A stretch of DNA of 64,000 bases from Bacteroidales bacterium (GCA_021740645.1 JAIOZL010000004.1:1-64000); one strand, 5' to 3'; shown: positions 1 through 9,875, counted from the first letter of the stretch. Translations and numbers: made by a program. Notes: generated by a model from the sequence alone, not told the origin.

Positions 1-1
1 G

Positions 2-1684
2 GAAGGTATTTATCTACACCGATTGGTTTACAATGATCAAGGTAAAGCAAAAAATTATCGAATTATTGATGCCAATGACATTTCAGAAAAACATCTGGAA
101 ATAAAAAAGATTGATGCTATTGGAAAACTCGCAACAGAGCTATTCAAAACAGAAGAAGCACCATTTTTGGAGGAATATTCAAAGGTGGCGGAAACGGGCG
201 AATCATATAGCTTTGAGCAGTATTTTGATCCCATGGACAAACATTTTTCAATTTCTGTTTTTTCACCTAAAAAGGGAGATTTTGCCACTTTATTTATAGA
301 CATTACTGAAAAAAAACGAATTGAAACGGCATTAAAAGAAAGCGAAGAAAGACAAAGGCTTATAATTAAAGGGTTGAATGATGCTCCATGGGATTGGGAT
401 TTAATTAAAGATGAATTGTTTTATTCGCCACAATGGTGTCAGCAACTTGGCTATAAACCAAATGAAATCCCTCCAAATTCATCCCTGTGGGAAAGACTTA
501 TGCATCCTGATGACAAACCTGAAGTTGACAAAATTTTTAACGGGGCATTAACGAAAGGGCAGGAAAGTTATGAGGTTGAGTTTCGCTTAAAGCACAAAAA
601 AGGGCACTATGTACCTGTTTTGTCGCGAGGATTTATAACATTCGATGAAAATAAAAAGCCAATTAGAGTAAGTGGAACAAATTTAGATTTAAGTGAACGG
701 AAAAAAATTGAATTGGAACTTATAAAAGCCAAAGAAATCGCCGAAAAAAGTGAGAAATATCTTGAGAATATCCTTGAAAATATAGCTGATCCGATTTTTG
801 TAAAAGATGAGGAAAGTAAATTACTCCAGGTAAATGAAGCATTTTGTAAACTTTTTGGGTTGAACAAAGAGAATATCATTGGCAAAGATCTGGCAGAGGA
901 TGTCTCTCCATCTGAGCGGGAAAGTTTTTTGAGAATAGATAAAATGGTGCTTAATAGTGGAGAAGAAAATATCAACGAAGAATCACTTACAGTTCATGGT
1001 GGACAAACCAAAATAATTTCTACCAAAAAGTCAAGGTTTTTAGATGAAAAAGGGGGGAAATTCCTTATTGGAATAATTCGTGATATTACCGGAGGTAAGC
1101 AAAAAGAAATTGAATTATTAAATGCCAAAGTAAAAGCTGAAGAAAATGAGGCAAAATATAGAGAACTATTTAACAATGTAGGCGATGCTATTTTTATTTA
1201 CGATCCGGACACGTATGAGATATTTGAAGCGAATAAAGCTACTTCTGACATTTATGGATATAGCCATGAAGAATTAATTGGTATGTCGTGTCTAAAATTT
1301 AGTGCAAAGGTTGAGAAATTTAAATCAGGGGCAAAATCAATCAAAAATCAGGAAAAAATAAATATAAATTTCCGGCACCATAAAAAGAAAGACGGTACTG
1401 ATCTTTTTGTGGAACTTACAACTTATAATATTTCAGTGAATGGTAAAAATATCGTTTATAGTGTTTGTCACGATATTAGTGATATTAAGAAAACCGAAGC
1501 AGAATTGATAAAACACCAAAATAACCTTGAAGAATTAGTTAGCCAAAGAACTATCGAACTAGAATTAATAAACAGGGATCTGGAAAATTTTAATAAATTA
1601 TTTGTTGGGAGAGAGTTTCGGATAAAAGAGCTCCGGGATCAGGTGAACGAATTAAAATCGCAAATTCGAAAATTGCAATCTTAG
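2..1684 (+). CDS. Multi-PAS sensor protein without kinase domain (5' partial)
   Basis: The reading frame is open to the left edge, so the N-terminus is missing; the first in-window start-like codon (TTG at 23) is probably internal. The visible part contains about four PAS/PAC modules (roughly residues 1-100, 105-230, 245-360 and 370-490 counted from the TTG). Each ends in a PAC-like DI[TS] segment such as FIDITEKKRIE or VCHDISDIKKTE. A coiled coil (about 490-520) and a basic tail containing FVGREFRIKELRDQV follow. There are no H-box, GGDEF, PP2C or DNA-binding motifs, so the protein senses or relays a signal but its output is not visible. The missing N-terminus could hold more PAS or GAF domains. 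The same tail ends the Cache-PAS protein at 35064-36485. Confidence 0.85.
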   Translation, partial: EGIYLHRLVYNDQGKAKNYRIIDANDISEKHLEIKKIDAIGKLATELFKTEEAPFLEEYSKVAETGESYSFEQYFDPMDKHFSISVFSPKKGDFATLFIDITEKKRIETALKESEERQRLIIKGLNDAPWDWDLIKDELFYSPQWCQQLGYKPNEIPPNSSLWERLMHPDDKPEVDKIFNGALTKGQESYEVEFRLKHKKGHYVPVLSRGFITFDENKKPIRVSGTNLDLSERKKIELELIKAKEIAEKSEKYLENILENIADPIFVKDEESKLLQVNEAFCKLFGLNKENIIGKDLAEDVSPSERESFLRIDKMVLNSGEENINEESLTVHGGQTKIISTKKSRFLDEKGGKFLIGIIRDITGGKQKEIELLNAKVKAEENEAKYRELFNNVGDAIFIYDPDTYEIFEANKATSDIYGYSHEELIGMSCLKFSAKVEKFKSGAKSIKNQEKININFRHHKKKDGTDLFVELTTYNISVNGKNIVYSVCHDISDIKKTEAELIKHQNNLEELVSQRTIELELINRDLENFNKLFVGREFRIKELRDQVNELKSQIRKLQS

Positions 1685-1983
1685 GAATATTCCCAGTGAT
1701 AGTTATGTAGTGAATATTTGGTGTTTATATTTTCGAAAATGTTAAAAGTAAACACATTAAAGTTTGGAATAAAACTATCTCATTCTGGTCGACGTTTTTA
1801 ACACAATTACAAATTCTTCTATAATTCACTTATCAATCCGGTTTATCTGCAGATTCAGTGGCATTATTCCCAAAAAATGTGTTTCAAGAAGAACAAGAGC
1901 AAATAATTTCCCTGGAAAAGAATAAGCTCGATTGAAGGAAAGTAAACAGGGTCAATTTTGTTTACAGTCAGGGCTCTTATAAA

Positions 1984-1997
1984 CTGCATTTATGCAG
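1984..1997. promoter_or_regulatory. Palindrome, candidate operator of efflux operon
   Basis: CTGCATTTATGCAG is a perfect 6-bp inverted repeat with a 2-bp spacer. It lies about 24 bp upstream of the -7 box at 2021-2028, next to where the -33 element should be. That position suits a repressor or activator of the metal-efflux operon. No regulator gene is adjacent in the window, so the link is inferred from position only. Confidence 0.35.
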
Positions 1998-2020
1998 AAA
2001 CCTTTTAAAAATATATTCGT

Positions 2021-2028
2021 TATTTTTG
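2021..2028 (+). promoter_or_regulatory. Bacteroidota -7 promoter box of efflux operon
   Basis: TATTTTTG matches the Bacteroidota -7 consensus TAnnTTTG and lies 16 bp upstream of the ATG at 2045. No clear TTTG -33 element is visible at the expected distance, which fits a promoter that needs an activator. Confidence 0.5.
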
Positions 2029-2044
2029 TGTTTTAATCATTGTG

Positions 2045-2476
2045 ATGCTAAAAAAAATAACTTCGGCATTTTTTATACTGATCGCTGTCATTTTATTGAT
2101 GGTTTTCGGAACTATTCCACACCATCATCACCATGATGTGGTTTGCATAGAAAGCATTCATTGCCAGGACGATGCAGGTGAAATTGACCATCATAATCAC
2201 CAGCCTTCACATGAACATGATAATCCAGGCAATACAGATCATTGTGTCGTGTATCATGTGGTATTATTCCCTGCAAATCAGATTAAGCCCGGAGCAAATC
2301 ATGTGAATACCCAAAACCAAAATAACCTCTCTTTCTTCGTGCATTCATTAATCTTTGAGAAAGTCGAAGCAAATATAAGGTCTAATCCATTTTTTAGAAT
2401 TAACCAGTACCGTCCATCAATTATTACTCCTTACCTTATTTCTTACTCCGGTGTAAGGGGCCCACCTATGGTATAA
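2045..2476 (+). CDS. Small His-rich exported protein (DUF6769-like), metal-associated
   Basis: This protein of about 143 residues starts with a hydrophobic signal or anchor segment (residues 1-23). A run of five histidines follows, then a stretch with many His, Asp, Glu and Cys (HHNHQ, HEHD, TDHC). A hydrophilic C-terminal half ends in GVRGPPMV. It looks like the small His-rich proteins (DUF6769 type) found beside Bacteroidota RND metal pumps. A role as periplasmic metal buffer or sensor is inferred from composition and position. GTG at 2042 directly precedes the ATG at 2045; I chose the ATG. It is the first gene of the efflux operon, with a 94-bp gap to the adaptor gene. Confidence 0.7.
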   Translation: MLKKITSAFFILIAVILLMVFGTIPHHHHHDVVCIESIHCQDDAGEIDHHNHQPSHEHDNPGNTDHCVVYHVVLFPANQIKPGANHVNTQNQNNLSFFVHSLIFEKVEANIRSNPFFRINQYRPSIITPYLISYSGVRGPPMV

Positions 2477-2570
2477 ATTTTAAGCTCTGATTTTACAAAT
2501 CGTTTCAAAGTCCTGTTGGGGGTTTTGATCATGCGAATTTACTATTCTTAAAATTTAAATCAATACCAAA

Positions 2571-4073
2571 ATGGATATCAAATTATTAATGATCACCTTA
2601 TTTGTCATTAGTATGCTTGGATGCAAACACCAGCATGAGACTGAGGTTCATGATGATCACGGGAAAGAAAATATTCAATATACCATTTATACCAGTGATT
2701 TTGAACTTTTCGCTGAGGCTGAACCATTTATTGCAGGAAGCTCAGCAAACCTACTGGCTCATTTTTCAAGATTACCCAATTTTATTCCCCTTGATAGTAG
2801 TAAAGTAATTGCACGACTTCAGGTAAATGAAACAGAGACCATTCAGATACTTGAAAACTCAACCCGACCGGGGATCTATAAGTTCACTCTTGAACCTTTA
2901 TTGGCGGGAAAAGGGAGATTGGTTTTTGAAATTAGTCAGCAGGGGGAAACCTATATACTTAGGGTCCCAGATGTGGTTGTGTATAGGTCAGAGGCTGAAT
3001 TACATGAAAATCACCACGATGAAAATGTTTCAAGAACCAATACAAGTGTATTTACTAAAGAGCAGTCATGGAAGGTAGGGTTCTCAACAGATAATCCCCA
3101 GGTGGAGCCTTTCGGTGAGGTGATAAAAACTGTGGGTCAAATTCAGTCTATACAAAAAAATGAATTGATTTTAACTGCGAAAACAAATGGTATTATCCTG
3201 TTCTCATCAGGACATATTCTGAATGGTGGCAGCGTAAATAAAGGACAGGAATTATTTATTATCAAGAGTAGTGATTTCGCCGACAACAATATAACGGTTA
3301 GATATGCCGAAGCAAAAAATAACTATGAAAAGGCAGAAATGGACTATAGTCGGGCATCAAGCCTTGCACAGGACAAAATTATCCCAGAAAAAGACCTCAT
3401 AGATGCAGAAAACAAATACCACAATGCAAAAGCAGTTTTTGAAAACCTGAAGAATAATTTCACAACTTCAGGTCAAAGTATAAATTGCCCGGAAAAGGGT
3501 TTTATTAAGCAGGTTTTCATCACTAACGGAGAATATGTAACACCTGGACAGCCCATTGTTACTATATCTCAGAATAGTGAACTTCTTATAGTAGCCGATG
3601 TCTCCCAAAAGGATGCCTCCCTTCTCAATAAAATTTATTCTGCCAATATTCGCGATATGTATAATGAACAGGTATACTCCTTTGGGGAGTTAAATGGGGA
3701 GGTTTTAACTTATGGGAAGTCAACCAATACGAGCAATCATTTAATTCCTGTTTCAATGCAAATCGATAATATCGGCAATTTTATACCAGGAAGCTATGTA
3801 GAAGTATATTTAAAAACAATAAGCAATACCAGGGCGCTAACCGTTCCAAACTCCTCCTTACTGGAAGAGCAGGGAGTTTACTATGTGTATGTGCAGATCA
3901 ATCCTGAGCTATTTGAAAAAAGGGAAGTCAGGACAGGGATATCGGACGGAATAAAGACAGAAATCATTGAAGGACTGCGAGCCGATGAAAGAATTGTAAC
4001 ACGAGGGGCTATCTACATCAAACTTGCTCAATCCACAGGGACATTAGATGCCCATTCAGGTCATGTTCATTAA
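2571..4073 (+). CDS. RND metal-efflux periplasmic adaptor (CusB/CzcB family)
   Basis: This 500-residue membrane-fusion protein has a lipoprotein signal (MLGCKHQ, Cys about residue 18), so it is probably lipid-anchored in the periplasm. His-rich patches follow the anchor (HQHETEVHDDH) and recur near residue 148 (HENHHDE) and at the C-terminus (HSGHVH). They could hand metal to the pump. The middle has the expected lipoyl/barrel-sandwich halves around an alpha-hairpin of about 60 residues (240-300). The beta-barrel and membrane-proximal domains end in a typical TRGAIYIKLAQ segment. An N-terminal beta-domain (about 35-130) precedes the core. The gene lies 12 bp upstream of the pump gene. The metal cannot be assigned from sequence. 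Confidence 0.9.
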   Translation: MDIKLLMITLFVISMLGCKHQHETEVHDDHGKENIQYTIYTSDFELFAEAEPFIAGSSANLLAHFSRLPNFIPLDSSKVIARLQVNETETIQILENSTRPGIYKFTLEPLLAGKGRLVFEISQQGETYILRVPDVVVYRSEAELHENHHDENVSRTNTSVFTKEQSWKVGFSTDNPQVEPFGEVIKTVGQIQSIQKNELILTAKTNGIILFSSGHILNGGSVNKGQELFIIKSSDFADNNITVRYAEAKNNYEKAEMDYSRASSLAQDKIIPEKDLIDAENKYHNAKAVFENLKNNFTTSGQSINCPEKGFIKQVFITNGEYVTPGQPIVTISQNSELLIVADVSQKDASLLNKIYSANIRDMYNEQVYSFGELNGEVLTYGKSTNTSNHLIPVSMQIDNIGNFIPGSYVEVYLKTISNTRALTVPNSSLLEEQGVYYVYVQINPELFEKREVRTGISDGIKTEIIEGLRADERIVTRGAIYIKLAQSTGTLDAHSGHVH

Positions 4074-4085
4074 TTAGAAATTGCC

Positions 4086-7000
4086 ATGCTAAATAATATT
4101 ATAAAATTCTCACTTAATAATAAATACCTGGTTATTCTGGCATCTGTTGTTCTGATAGTATTTGGATTAAGAACCGTAAACCAAATGGATGTGGATATAT
4201 TCCCAGATCTTACAGCTCCAACGGTAGTTGTTATGACTGATGCCCACGGAATGGCATCAGAAGAAGTTGAACGCCTTGTTACCTTCCCCATCGAGACAGC
4301 CGTAAATGGGGCTACTGATGTACGAAGGGTAAGGTCAAATTCATCCCATGGGCTTTCATTTGTTTGGGTTGAGTTTGATTGGGGAACTGATATATTTAAG
4401 GCCAGGCAGATCGTAAGTGAAAAGCTGATTAGTATATCATCACAAATGCCCCAGGGTGCAGGGCAGGCAATTTTAGCTCCTCAAACAAGTGTAATGGGCG
4501 AAATATTTTTTATCGGAATACAAGCTGATTCCACAAGTTTGATGGACTTGAGAACGATTGCAGAGTGGGACATTAAACCCCTGATACTTGCAACTGAAGG
4601 TGTAGCACAGGTTACAATAATTGGTGGTGATTATAAACAATACCAGGTGCTGGCAAACCCACTTCTTATGAAATACCACCAGGTTACCCTGGCAGATTTG
4701 AAAGAAAGCTGTAATAACCTTAGCCAGAACAGCACTGGTGGGGTTTTAAGAGAATATGGAAATGAATATGTGATCAGGGGAATTGGGAGAACATCTGACC
4801 TGGAGGACATGGGCAACACCTACCTGAGATCGGTGGAAGGAAAACCCATTAAAATTAAAGATGTAGCCACTGTTAAAATAGGTAGCGCACCAAAAATGGG
4901 ATATGCCTCTGGTAATGCTAAACCTGCAATTATTATTTCTATTTCAAAACAACCCAATTCAAATACACTGGAGGTGACCAAAGCAGTTGAAGAAAAACTT
5001 ACTGCTCTTGTAAAAACCATGCCTGCGGATGTCAGGTTGGACACTAAAATATTCCGGCAGGCCGATTTTATTGAAACTTCAGTATCTAATGTTCAAAACG
5101 CGTTGCTTGAGGGTGGCATATTTGTGGTTTTGATCCTTTTTTTATTTTTAGGCAGTTTTCGTACTACTTTTATTTCTTTGCTTGCTATTCCCTTATCACT
5201 CTTAGGAACCATACTGGTAATGAAGCTGCTGGGGATGACCATCAATACGATGAGCCTGGGCGGCATGGCCATAGCTATTGGGTCATTGGTCGACGATGCC
5301 ATCATTGATGTAGAAAATGTATATAAAAGGCTGCGCCAAAACAGGCAAATTCCGGAGGACAGGAGGCAATCATCTTTTACTGTCGTTTTTAAAGCTTCTA
5401 AAGAAATCAGGGCCTCCATCCTCAATGCCACGGTAATTATTATGGTTGCCTTTTTGCCCCTGTTCTTTCTATCAGGTATGGAGGGAAGAATGTTGCATCC
5501 ACTGGGGATTGCCTTTATAGTCTCCTTATTTGTGTCGTTGATTGTGGCCATGACCCTTACCCCACTTTTAGCCAAAATGCTTCTTTCAAATGAACAATAT
5601 CTTGATAAAAATAAAGATGAAAAATGGTTGGTAAAGAAGCTAAAACAATCCTATCAGGCATCCCTTGTATGGGCTTTAAATCATAAAAAACCAATACTGT
5701 TTTCAACCCTGGGGTTATTTGTGATTTCTATACTTGTATTTTCTTCGCTGGGGCGTAGTTTTCTTCCTGGATTTAATGAAGGATCTTTAACCCTTTCAGT
5801 GGTTTGCCAACCCGGCGTATCCCTTGAAGAAAGTAACCGTTTAGGTAACCTGGTGGAAAAAGAACTTCTTGCTATTCAGGAAATATCAAGCACCGCCCGA
5901 CGAACAGGGAGGGGAGAACTTGATGAGCACTCACAAACCTCTAATAGTGCAGAAGTTGATGTGAACTTCACCCTGAAGGATAGAAGCCACATGGATTTTC
6001 TTGAAGATGTTCGTCATACACTTTCACAAATTCCGGGAATTGTTTTTACCGTTGGCCAACCACTAAGTCACCGCATTGATCATATGCTTTCAGGTACCCG
6101 GGCCAACATTGCCATAAAACTCTTCGGGACAGATCTGAATAAAATGTTTTCATTGGGAAATGAAATAAAAAGCCGGATTTTGGATATCCAAGGTCTGGTA
6201 GATTTAAATGTGGATCAGCAGGTTGAAATACCACAAATACAAATCAGGGCAAATAGAAATATGCTTGCCGAATATGGTATTTCGATGGCGGAATTCAATG
6301 CTTTTGTTGACATTGCCTTCGGAGGAGATAAATGTACCGAAATTTATGAAGGACAGCGCAGTTTTGATTTGATATTAAGATTTACTGAAGATTACACCCA
6401 ATCGCAGGAGGGCATATGCAGGGCTCTCATTGATACGCAAGACGGGAAAAAAGTACCCCTTGAACAAGTGGCTGAAATTATATCGGTTTCGGGCCCCAGC
6501 TCAATCAGTCGTGAGAATGCTCAGCGCAAAATTGTAATATCCGCAAATGTGGCTGACCGGGATATACGAAGTGTGGTAAAAGACATTCAAAAAAAGATAA
6601 ACGGAAATATCACACTGCCCGTGGGTTACCGAATTGAATATGGGGGGCAATTTGAGAGTGAAGCCAAAGCATCAAAAACACTTATGCTGACTTCCATCAT
6701 GGCTATCATTATCATTTTCCTTTTATTGTTCCAGGAATTCAAAAACTTTAAACTGGCAGGCATCATCCTGCTTAATTTACCCCTTGCACTAATTGGCGGG
6801 GTATTTACCATCTGGTTTACTTCAGGAGTACTAAGCATTCCGGCCATTATCGGCTTTATTACTCTCTTTGGAATAGCTACCCGCAATGGGATACTTTTAG
6901 TTTCGAATTACCAAAGACTTGAGCGGGATGGCATTTCAAAAACGGATACGATAATTCTGGGTTCTGCCGACAGGCTAAATGCCATTCTTATGACGGCTCT

Positions 7001-7187
7001 CACTGCCTCATTGGCTCTTATTCCTCTGGCATTAAGAGGACATCTACCTGGAAATGAGATCCAAAGTCCCATGGCTAAAGTGATTTTGGGCGGATTATTG
7101 ACCTCCACTTTACTCAATATATATATAATTCCAGTTGTTTACAGCATGATGAATAATCGTACCCATAATAATAGTAAAAAGATATGA
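4086..7187 (+). CDS. Heavy-metal efflux RND transporter, CusA/CzcA family
   Basis: At 1033 residues this is full length for a trimeric inner-membrane RND pump. It has TM1 near residues 12-30, a first porter loop, TM2-6 around 335-500, a second porter loop from about 555, and TM8-12 from about 860. The TM4 motif is AIGSLVDDAIIDVEN (about 395-411). This differs from the CzcA type (DFG...DGAVV...VEN) and from the CusA copper/silver type (AIGAMVDAAIVMIEN), so the exported cation should not be assigned by name. It is driven by proton uptake through the conserved TM4 aspartates. The stop overlaps the start of the outer-membrane-factor gene by 4 bp (ATGA), which suggests translational coupling. Confidence 0.93.
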   Translation: MLNNIIKFSLNNKYLVILASVVLIVFGLRTVNQMDVDIFPDLTAPTVVVMTDAHGMASEEVERLVTFPIETAVNGATDVRRVRSNSSHGLSFVWVEFDWGTDIFKARQIVSEKLISISSQMPQGAGQAILAPQTSVMGEIFFIGIQADSTSLMDLRTIAEWDIKPLILATEGVAQVTIIGGDYKQYQVLANPLLMKYHQVTLADLKESCNNLSQNSTGGVLREYGNEYVIRGIGRTSDLEDMGNTYLRSVEGKPIKIKDVATVKIGSAPKMGYASGNAKPAIIISISKQPNSNTLEVTKAVEEKLTALVKTMPADVRLDTKIFRQADFIETSVSNVQNALLEGGIFVVLILFLFLGSFRTTFISLLAIPLSLLGTILVMKLLGMTINTMSLGGMAIAIGSLVDDAIIDVENVYKRLRQNRQIPEDRRQSSFTVVFKASKEIRASILNATVIIMVAFLPLFFLSGMEGRMLHPLGIAFIVSLFVSLIVAMTLTPLLAKMLLSNEQYLDKNKDEKWLVKKLKQSYQASLVWALNHKKPILFSTLGLFVISILVFSSLGRSFLPGFNEGSLTLSVVCQPGVSLEESNRLGNLVEKELLAIQEISSTARRTGRGELDEHSQTSNSAEVDVNFTLKDRSHMDFLEDVRHTLSQIPGIVFTVGQPLSHRIDHMLSGTRANIAIKLFGTDLNKMFSLGNEIKSRILDIQGLVDLNVDQQVEIPQIQIRANRNMLAEYGISMAEFNAFVDIAFGGDKCTEIYEGQRSFDLILRFTEDYTQSQEGICRALIDTQDGKKVPLEQVAEIISVSGPSSISRENAQRKIVISANVADRDIRSVVKDIQKKINGNITLPVGYRIEYGGQFESEAKASKTLMLTSIMAIIIIFLLLFQEFKNFKLAGIILLNLPLALIGGVFTIWFTSGVLSIPAIIGFITLFGIATRNGILLVSNYQRLERDGISKTDTIILGSADRLNAILMTALTASLALIPLALRGHLPGNEIQSPMAKVILGGLLTSTLLNIYIIPVVYSMMNNRTHNNSKKI

Positions 7188-8362
7188 AAAAACTTAGCTT
7201 GATAATTACAGGAATACTGTGGATTAGTTCTTTCGTTTTTTCTCAGAATTCAGTGAATGAAGTGTTGACACAAATTGAATTGAATAACTCCACCCTTAAG
7301 GCACTTAAAAAAAATATGGAGGCTCAAAATATCCTGAACCTAACCGGTAAATCATTGACTAACCCTGAAATAGGATTCAATTACTTATGGGGCAAACCAT
7401 CTGTTATTGGCAACAGAAAGGATTTAAGCATTATGCAAAGTTTTGATTTTCCGACTGTATACCACTATAAAAACCAGTTGTCGTACCTGATGAATGAACA
7501 AAGTGAAATGGATTACCAAAAACAATTTAAAACCATTATGATGGAATCCCGGCTGGTTTGTATTGAACTCATATATAAAGATGCTTTATTGGCTGAATAT
7601 AAGCAGCGAACGATGCATGCGCAGGCTATTACGAATGCATACCAGGCGAAATTTGAACTTGGTGAATCCGGGATACTTGAATTAAATAAAGCCAAATTAA
7701 ACCTGTTGAGTTTAAAAAAAGAAATGGAAATTATTCAGGCCAGCAGGAAGTTTTTGAATTCAGAATTAAAAAGGCTGAATGGGGGAAAAGATATCACATT
7801 TGAATCCTCCTCCTACGAAATCGCGCCAATCCCATTCGACTTTGAGCAATGGTATACGCAAGCAGAACAAATTAACCCTGTATTGGGATGGCTAAGAAAG
7901 GAAATGGATATTAGTGAAAAAAAGATCAGTGTAGCCCGGGCGATGCAATACCCCAAACTGCGAGCCGGTTACATGAGCGAAACAGTAACAGGAGAAAAAT
8001 TTGAAGGCTTTTCTTTTGGATTGAATATTCCCCTTTGGGAAAATAAGAATGAGCTGAAGTATGCAAAAGTTAATATGGAGGTCAGAGAGAGCCTGATCGA
8101 AGATTTCCAAATTCAATATTATCAAAGCTTGAAAGCTATGCATTTAAAAGCTGTGGAATTGCAATCCAGTATTCAAAACTACAAGGCTGAACTCGAATCA
8201 CTTAATAATCAGGAATTTTTGAAACAGGCGCTCGAAACTGGTGAAATATCCTTGATAGCCTATTTCTATGAGCTTAATTTTTATTATGATAATCTTATTC
8301 AATTAATTGAAATGCAAAGAGAACTGAATATAACACTGGCTGAACTGTACCAGTATTTGTAG
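7184..8362 (+). CDS. TolC-family outer-membrane efflux protein
   Basis: This 392-residue protein begins with a signal peptide (about 1-20, ending VFSQN). It has the long coiled-coil helices typical of outer-membrane factors: two repeats with heptad-like stretches around residues 105-190 and 310-390. LRAGYMSETVTGEKF and GFSFGLNIPLW resemble the membrane-inserted strands of the TolC barrel. It would complete the tripartite channel with the adaptor and pump encoded just upstream. It is the last gene of the operon and is shorter than Escherichia coli TolC, as is common in Bacteroidota metal systems. Confidence 0.88.
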   Translation: MKKLSLIITGILWISSFVFSQNSVNEVLTQIELNNSTLKALKKNMEAQNILNLTGKSLTNPEIGFNYLWGKPSVIGNRKDLSIMQSFDFPTVYHYKNQLSYLMNEQSEMDYQKQFKTIMMESRLVCIELIYKDALLAEYKQRTMHAQAITNAYQAKFELGESGILELNKAKLNLLSLKKEMEIIQASRKFLNSELKRLNGGKDITFESSSYEIAPIPFDFEQWYTQAEQINPVLGWLRKEMDISEKKISVARAMQYPKLRAGYMSETVTGEKFEGFSFGLNIPLWENKNELKYAKVNMEVRESLIEDFQIQYYQSLKAMHLKAVELQSSIQNYKAELESLNNQEFLKQALETGEISLIAYFYELNFYYDNLIQLIEMQRELNITLAELYQYL

Positions 8363-8552
8363 AAATTTTGTTAATTAGTGGGAAATATGTAATACAGAAT
8401 TATGAAGAATTTTCACAGTCGCACTTTTATTACAGGAAGCTTATATCAAAAACCGGAATTAATATTACAAATTCCCCTATAAAATTAATTTTTACTAAAT
8501 TAGTGTCCTCGAATAAATTAACCCCAAATAATTATTACAGGAGACTTAAAAC

Positions 8553-9680
8553 ATGAAAAAATTAAATAGATTCTTCCCAGGCTTTTTATTCTCAATTAGT
8601 TCATTTTTACCCGCTTTAATCTTTTCTGCCATTTTGATGGTGGTTTTGCAAAGTTGCGGTCCTGAAACCGATGATGTAGATGATACATCACTTGTTACCG
8701 GGGATTGTGAATATACCGGTATCCAAATAAACCTTGAACACGAGACCCTGCAAATTCCTACTGGCGGTCAGGCCTCAATGGAAGTACAGGTAATTGCCAT
8801 AAGTAATTGCAATGAATATGTGCGCGAAATAGTAATCGGTATGAATTTAGAAGGCACCGATCCGGAACTGGAAATTGACGGTTGTTTAGACAATGATTGT
8901 GGCAGCAATACCGGCGCCTGTGACATTACAATAAATGTGGATGAAGGCACAATGCCCGGAACATATAACGGGAAAATTAATGCTTCAGCCTACGCAGATG
9001 AAGCACTGGATATTTCTATCAGTGGTGAAGCTACATTTGAAGTAGTGGTCTTTTCCATCCCGGATTTTACAATAGTAGCTCCCAATTCTATCGGATTGGT
9101 CCAGGACAATCAAATTACAACTGCGATAAATGTTAACAGATCCATTGGCCATACTACGGATATTAACCTGATTCTTGATGAGGAGTACATACCTCCTCAT
9201 ATTACCTATAACTTTGATCCAAATCCTGTACCTCCTGGTGTTGAATCGAGCCAGTTAACACTCTGGGCAGGCGCTAACTCCGTACCGAATACGTTTAACC
9301 TACAGGTTACAGGAAGCGATGGTGAAATTGAAAAGGATGATATTTTTACTGTGTTTCTTATCGCTCCTTTTTACTTAACCTTATCACAGGAATCCATTGA
9401 AATAGCCCAGGGCCAAACAGGCACATTGGAGGTATTCATGAACAGGATTGGAGGATATAACTTTGTACCGATTAACCTCACATCACAAAGTGATATCATT
9501 GGGGTTGGGGATGATTTTGTAGAGGTTACCTTTGATCCCAACCCATCGGAGTCCGCTTCAAGTATAGCAACACTAAGTGTAGGTTCAGCAGTTATACCTG
9601 GTAGCTATCCGGTTACTTTTAAGGGAACTGTAAATGCATTGAACAAGTATATCACTTTCAATCTAACAGTTACTGAATAA
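8553..9680 (+). CDS. Surface lipoprotein with tandem beta-sandwich domains, unknown function
   Basis: This 375-residue protein has a long hydrophobic signal and a lipobox LQSC (Cys about 35), followed by acidic PETDDVDD, a pattern often linked to surface export of Bacteroidota lipoproteins. Three Ig-like repeats of about 100 residues follow. The last two share a layout: each opens with F..[IT]..[PQ].S[IV].[LI].Q and contains TFDPNP[SV] or NFDPNPVP, then a serine-rich strand and a closing VTG or FKGT strand. Such repeats are usually adhesive or structural. A GGAGA-like ribosome-binding site precedes the ATG. No catalytic motif was seen. It stands alone between the efflux operon and a gene on the opposite strand. 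Confidence 0.6.
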   Translation: MKKLNRFFPGFLFSISSFLPALIFSAILMVVLQSCGPETDDVDDTSLVTGDCEYTGIQINLEHETLQIPTGGQASMEVQVIAISNCNEYVREIVIGMNLEGTDPELEIDGCLDNDCGSNTGACDITINVDEGTMPGTYNGKINASAYADEALDISISGEATFEVVVFSIPDFTIVAPNSIGLVQDNQITTAINVNRSIGHTTDINLILDEEYIPPHITYNFDPNPVPPGVESSQLTLWAGANSVPNTFNLQVTGSDGEIEKDDIFTVFLIAPFYLTLSQESIEIAQGQTGTLEVFMNRIGGYNFVPINLTSQSDIIGVGDDFVEVTFDPNPSESASSIATLSVGSAVIPGSYPVTFKGTVNALNKYITFNLTVTE

Positions 9681-9875
9681 GGAGGGTTAAAGCCTGTCTT
9701 TTGATGGGGTGTTTTGATGTATGATAAATGGGGGGATATTTTCTCTTAAACCTAAAAAATTAGTCAGGCAGTAATCAATCTTCATGGAATACAGAGAGCC
9801 TACTCCAATAGAAATCGTAAAGAACCTTAAAACGTTCCCGGGCACCCGGTATTTTAAAGTAATTAAATAATCATT

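Larger units (their letters stand above)
1685..2041. other. Intergenic region upstream of metal-efflux operon
   Basis: This 357-bp stretch between the PAS gene and the efflux operon has no convincing gene. A 33-codon open stretch ending near 1935 (SADSVALFPKNVFQEEQ...) has no clear start codon and no family resemblance I recognise. The right end carries a palindrome and a -7 promoter box, listed separately. Confidence 0.6.

Noticed and set aside
2125-2140. Run of five His codons, resembling a purification tag
   Set aside because: It lies within a natural His-rich protein of a metal operon, with further scattered His residues and no vector sequence.
8368-8556. 62-codon frame between the efflux operon and the lipoprotein gene
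   Set aside because: It overlaps the next start, has no signal or family pattern, and its composition is that of intergenic DNA.
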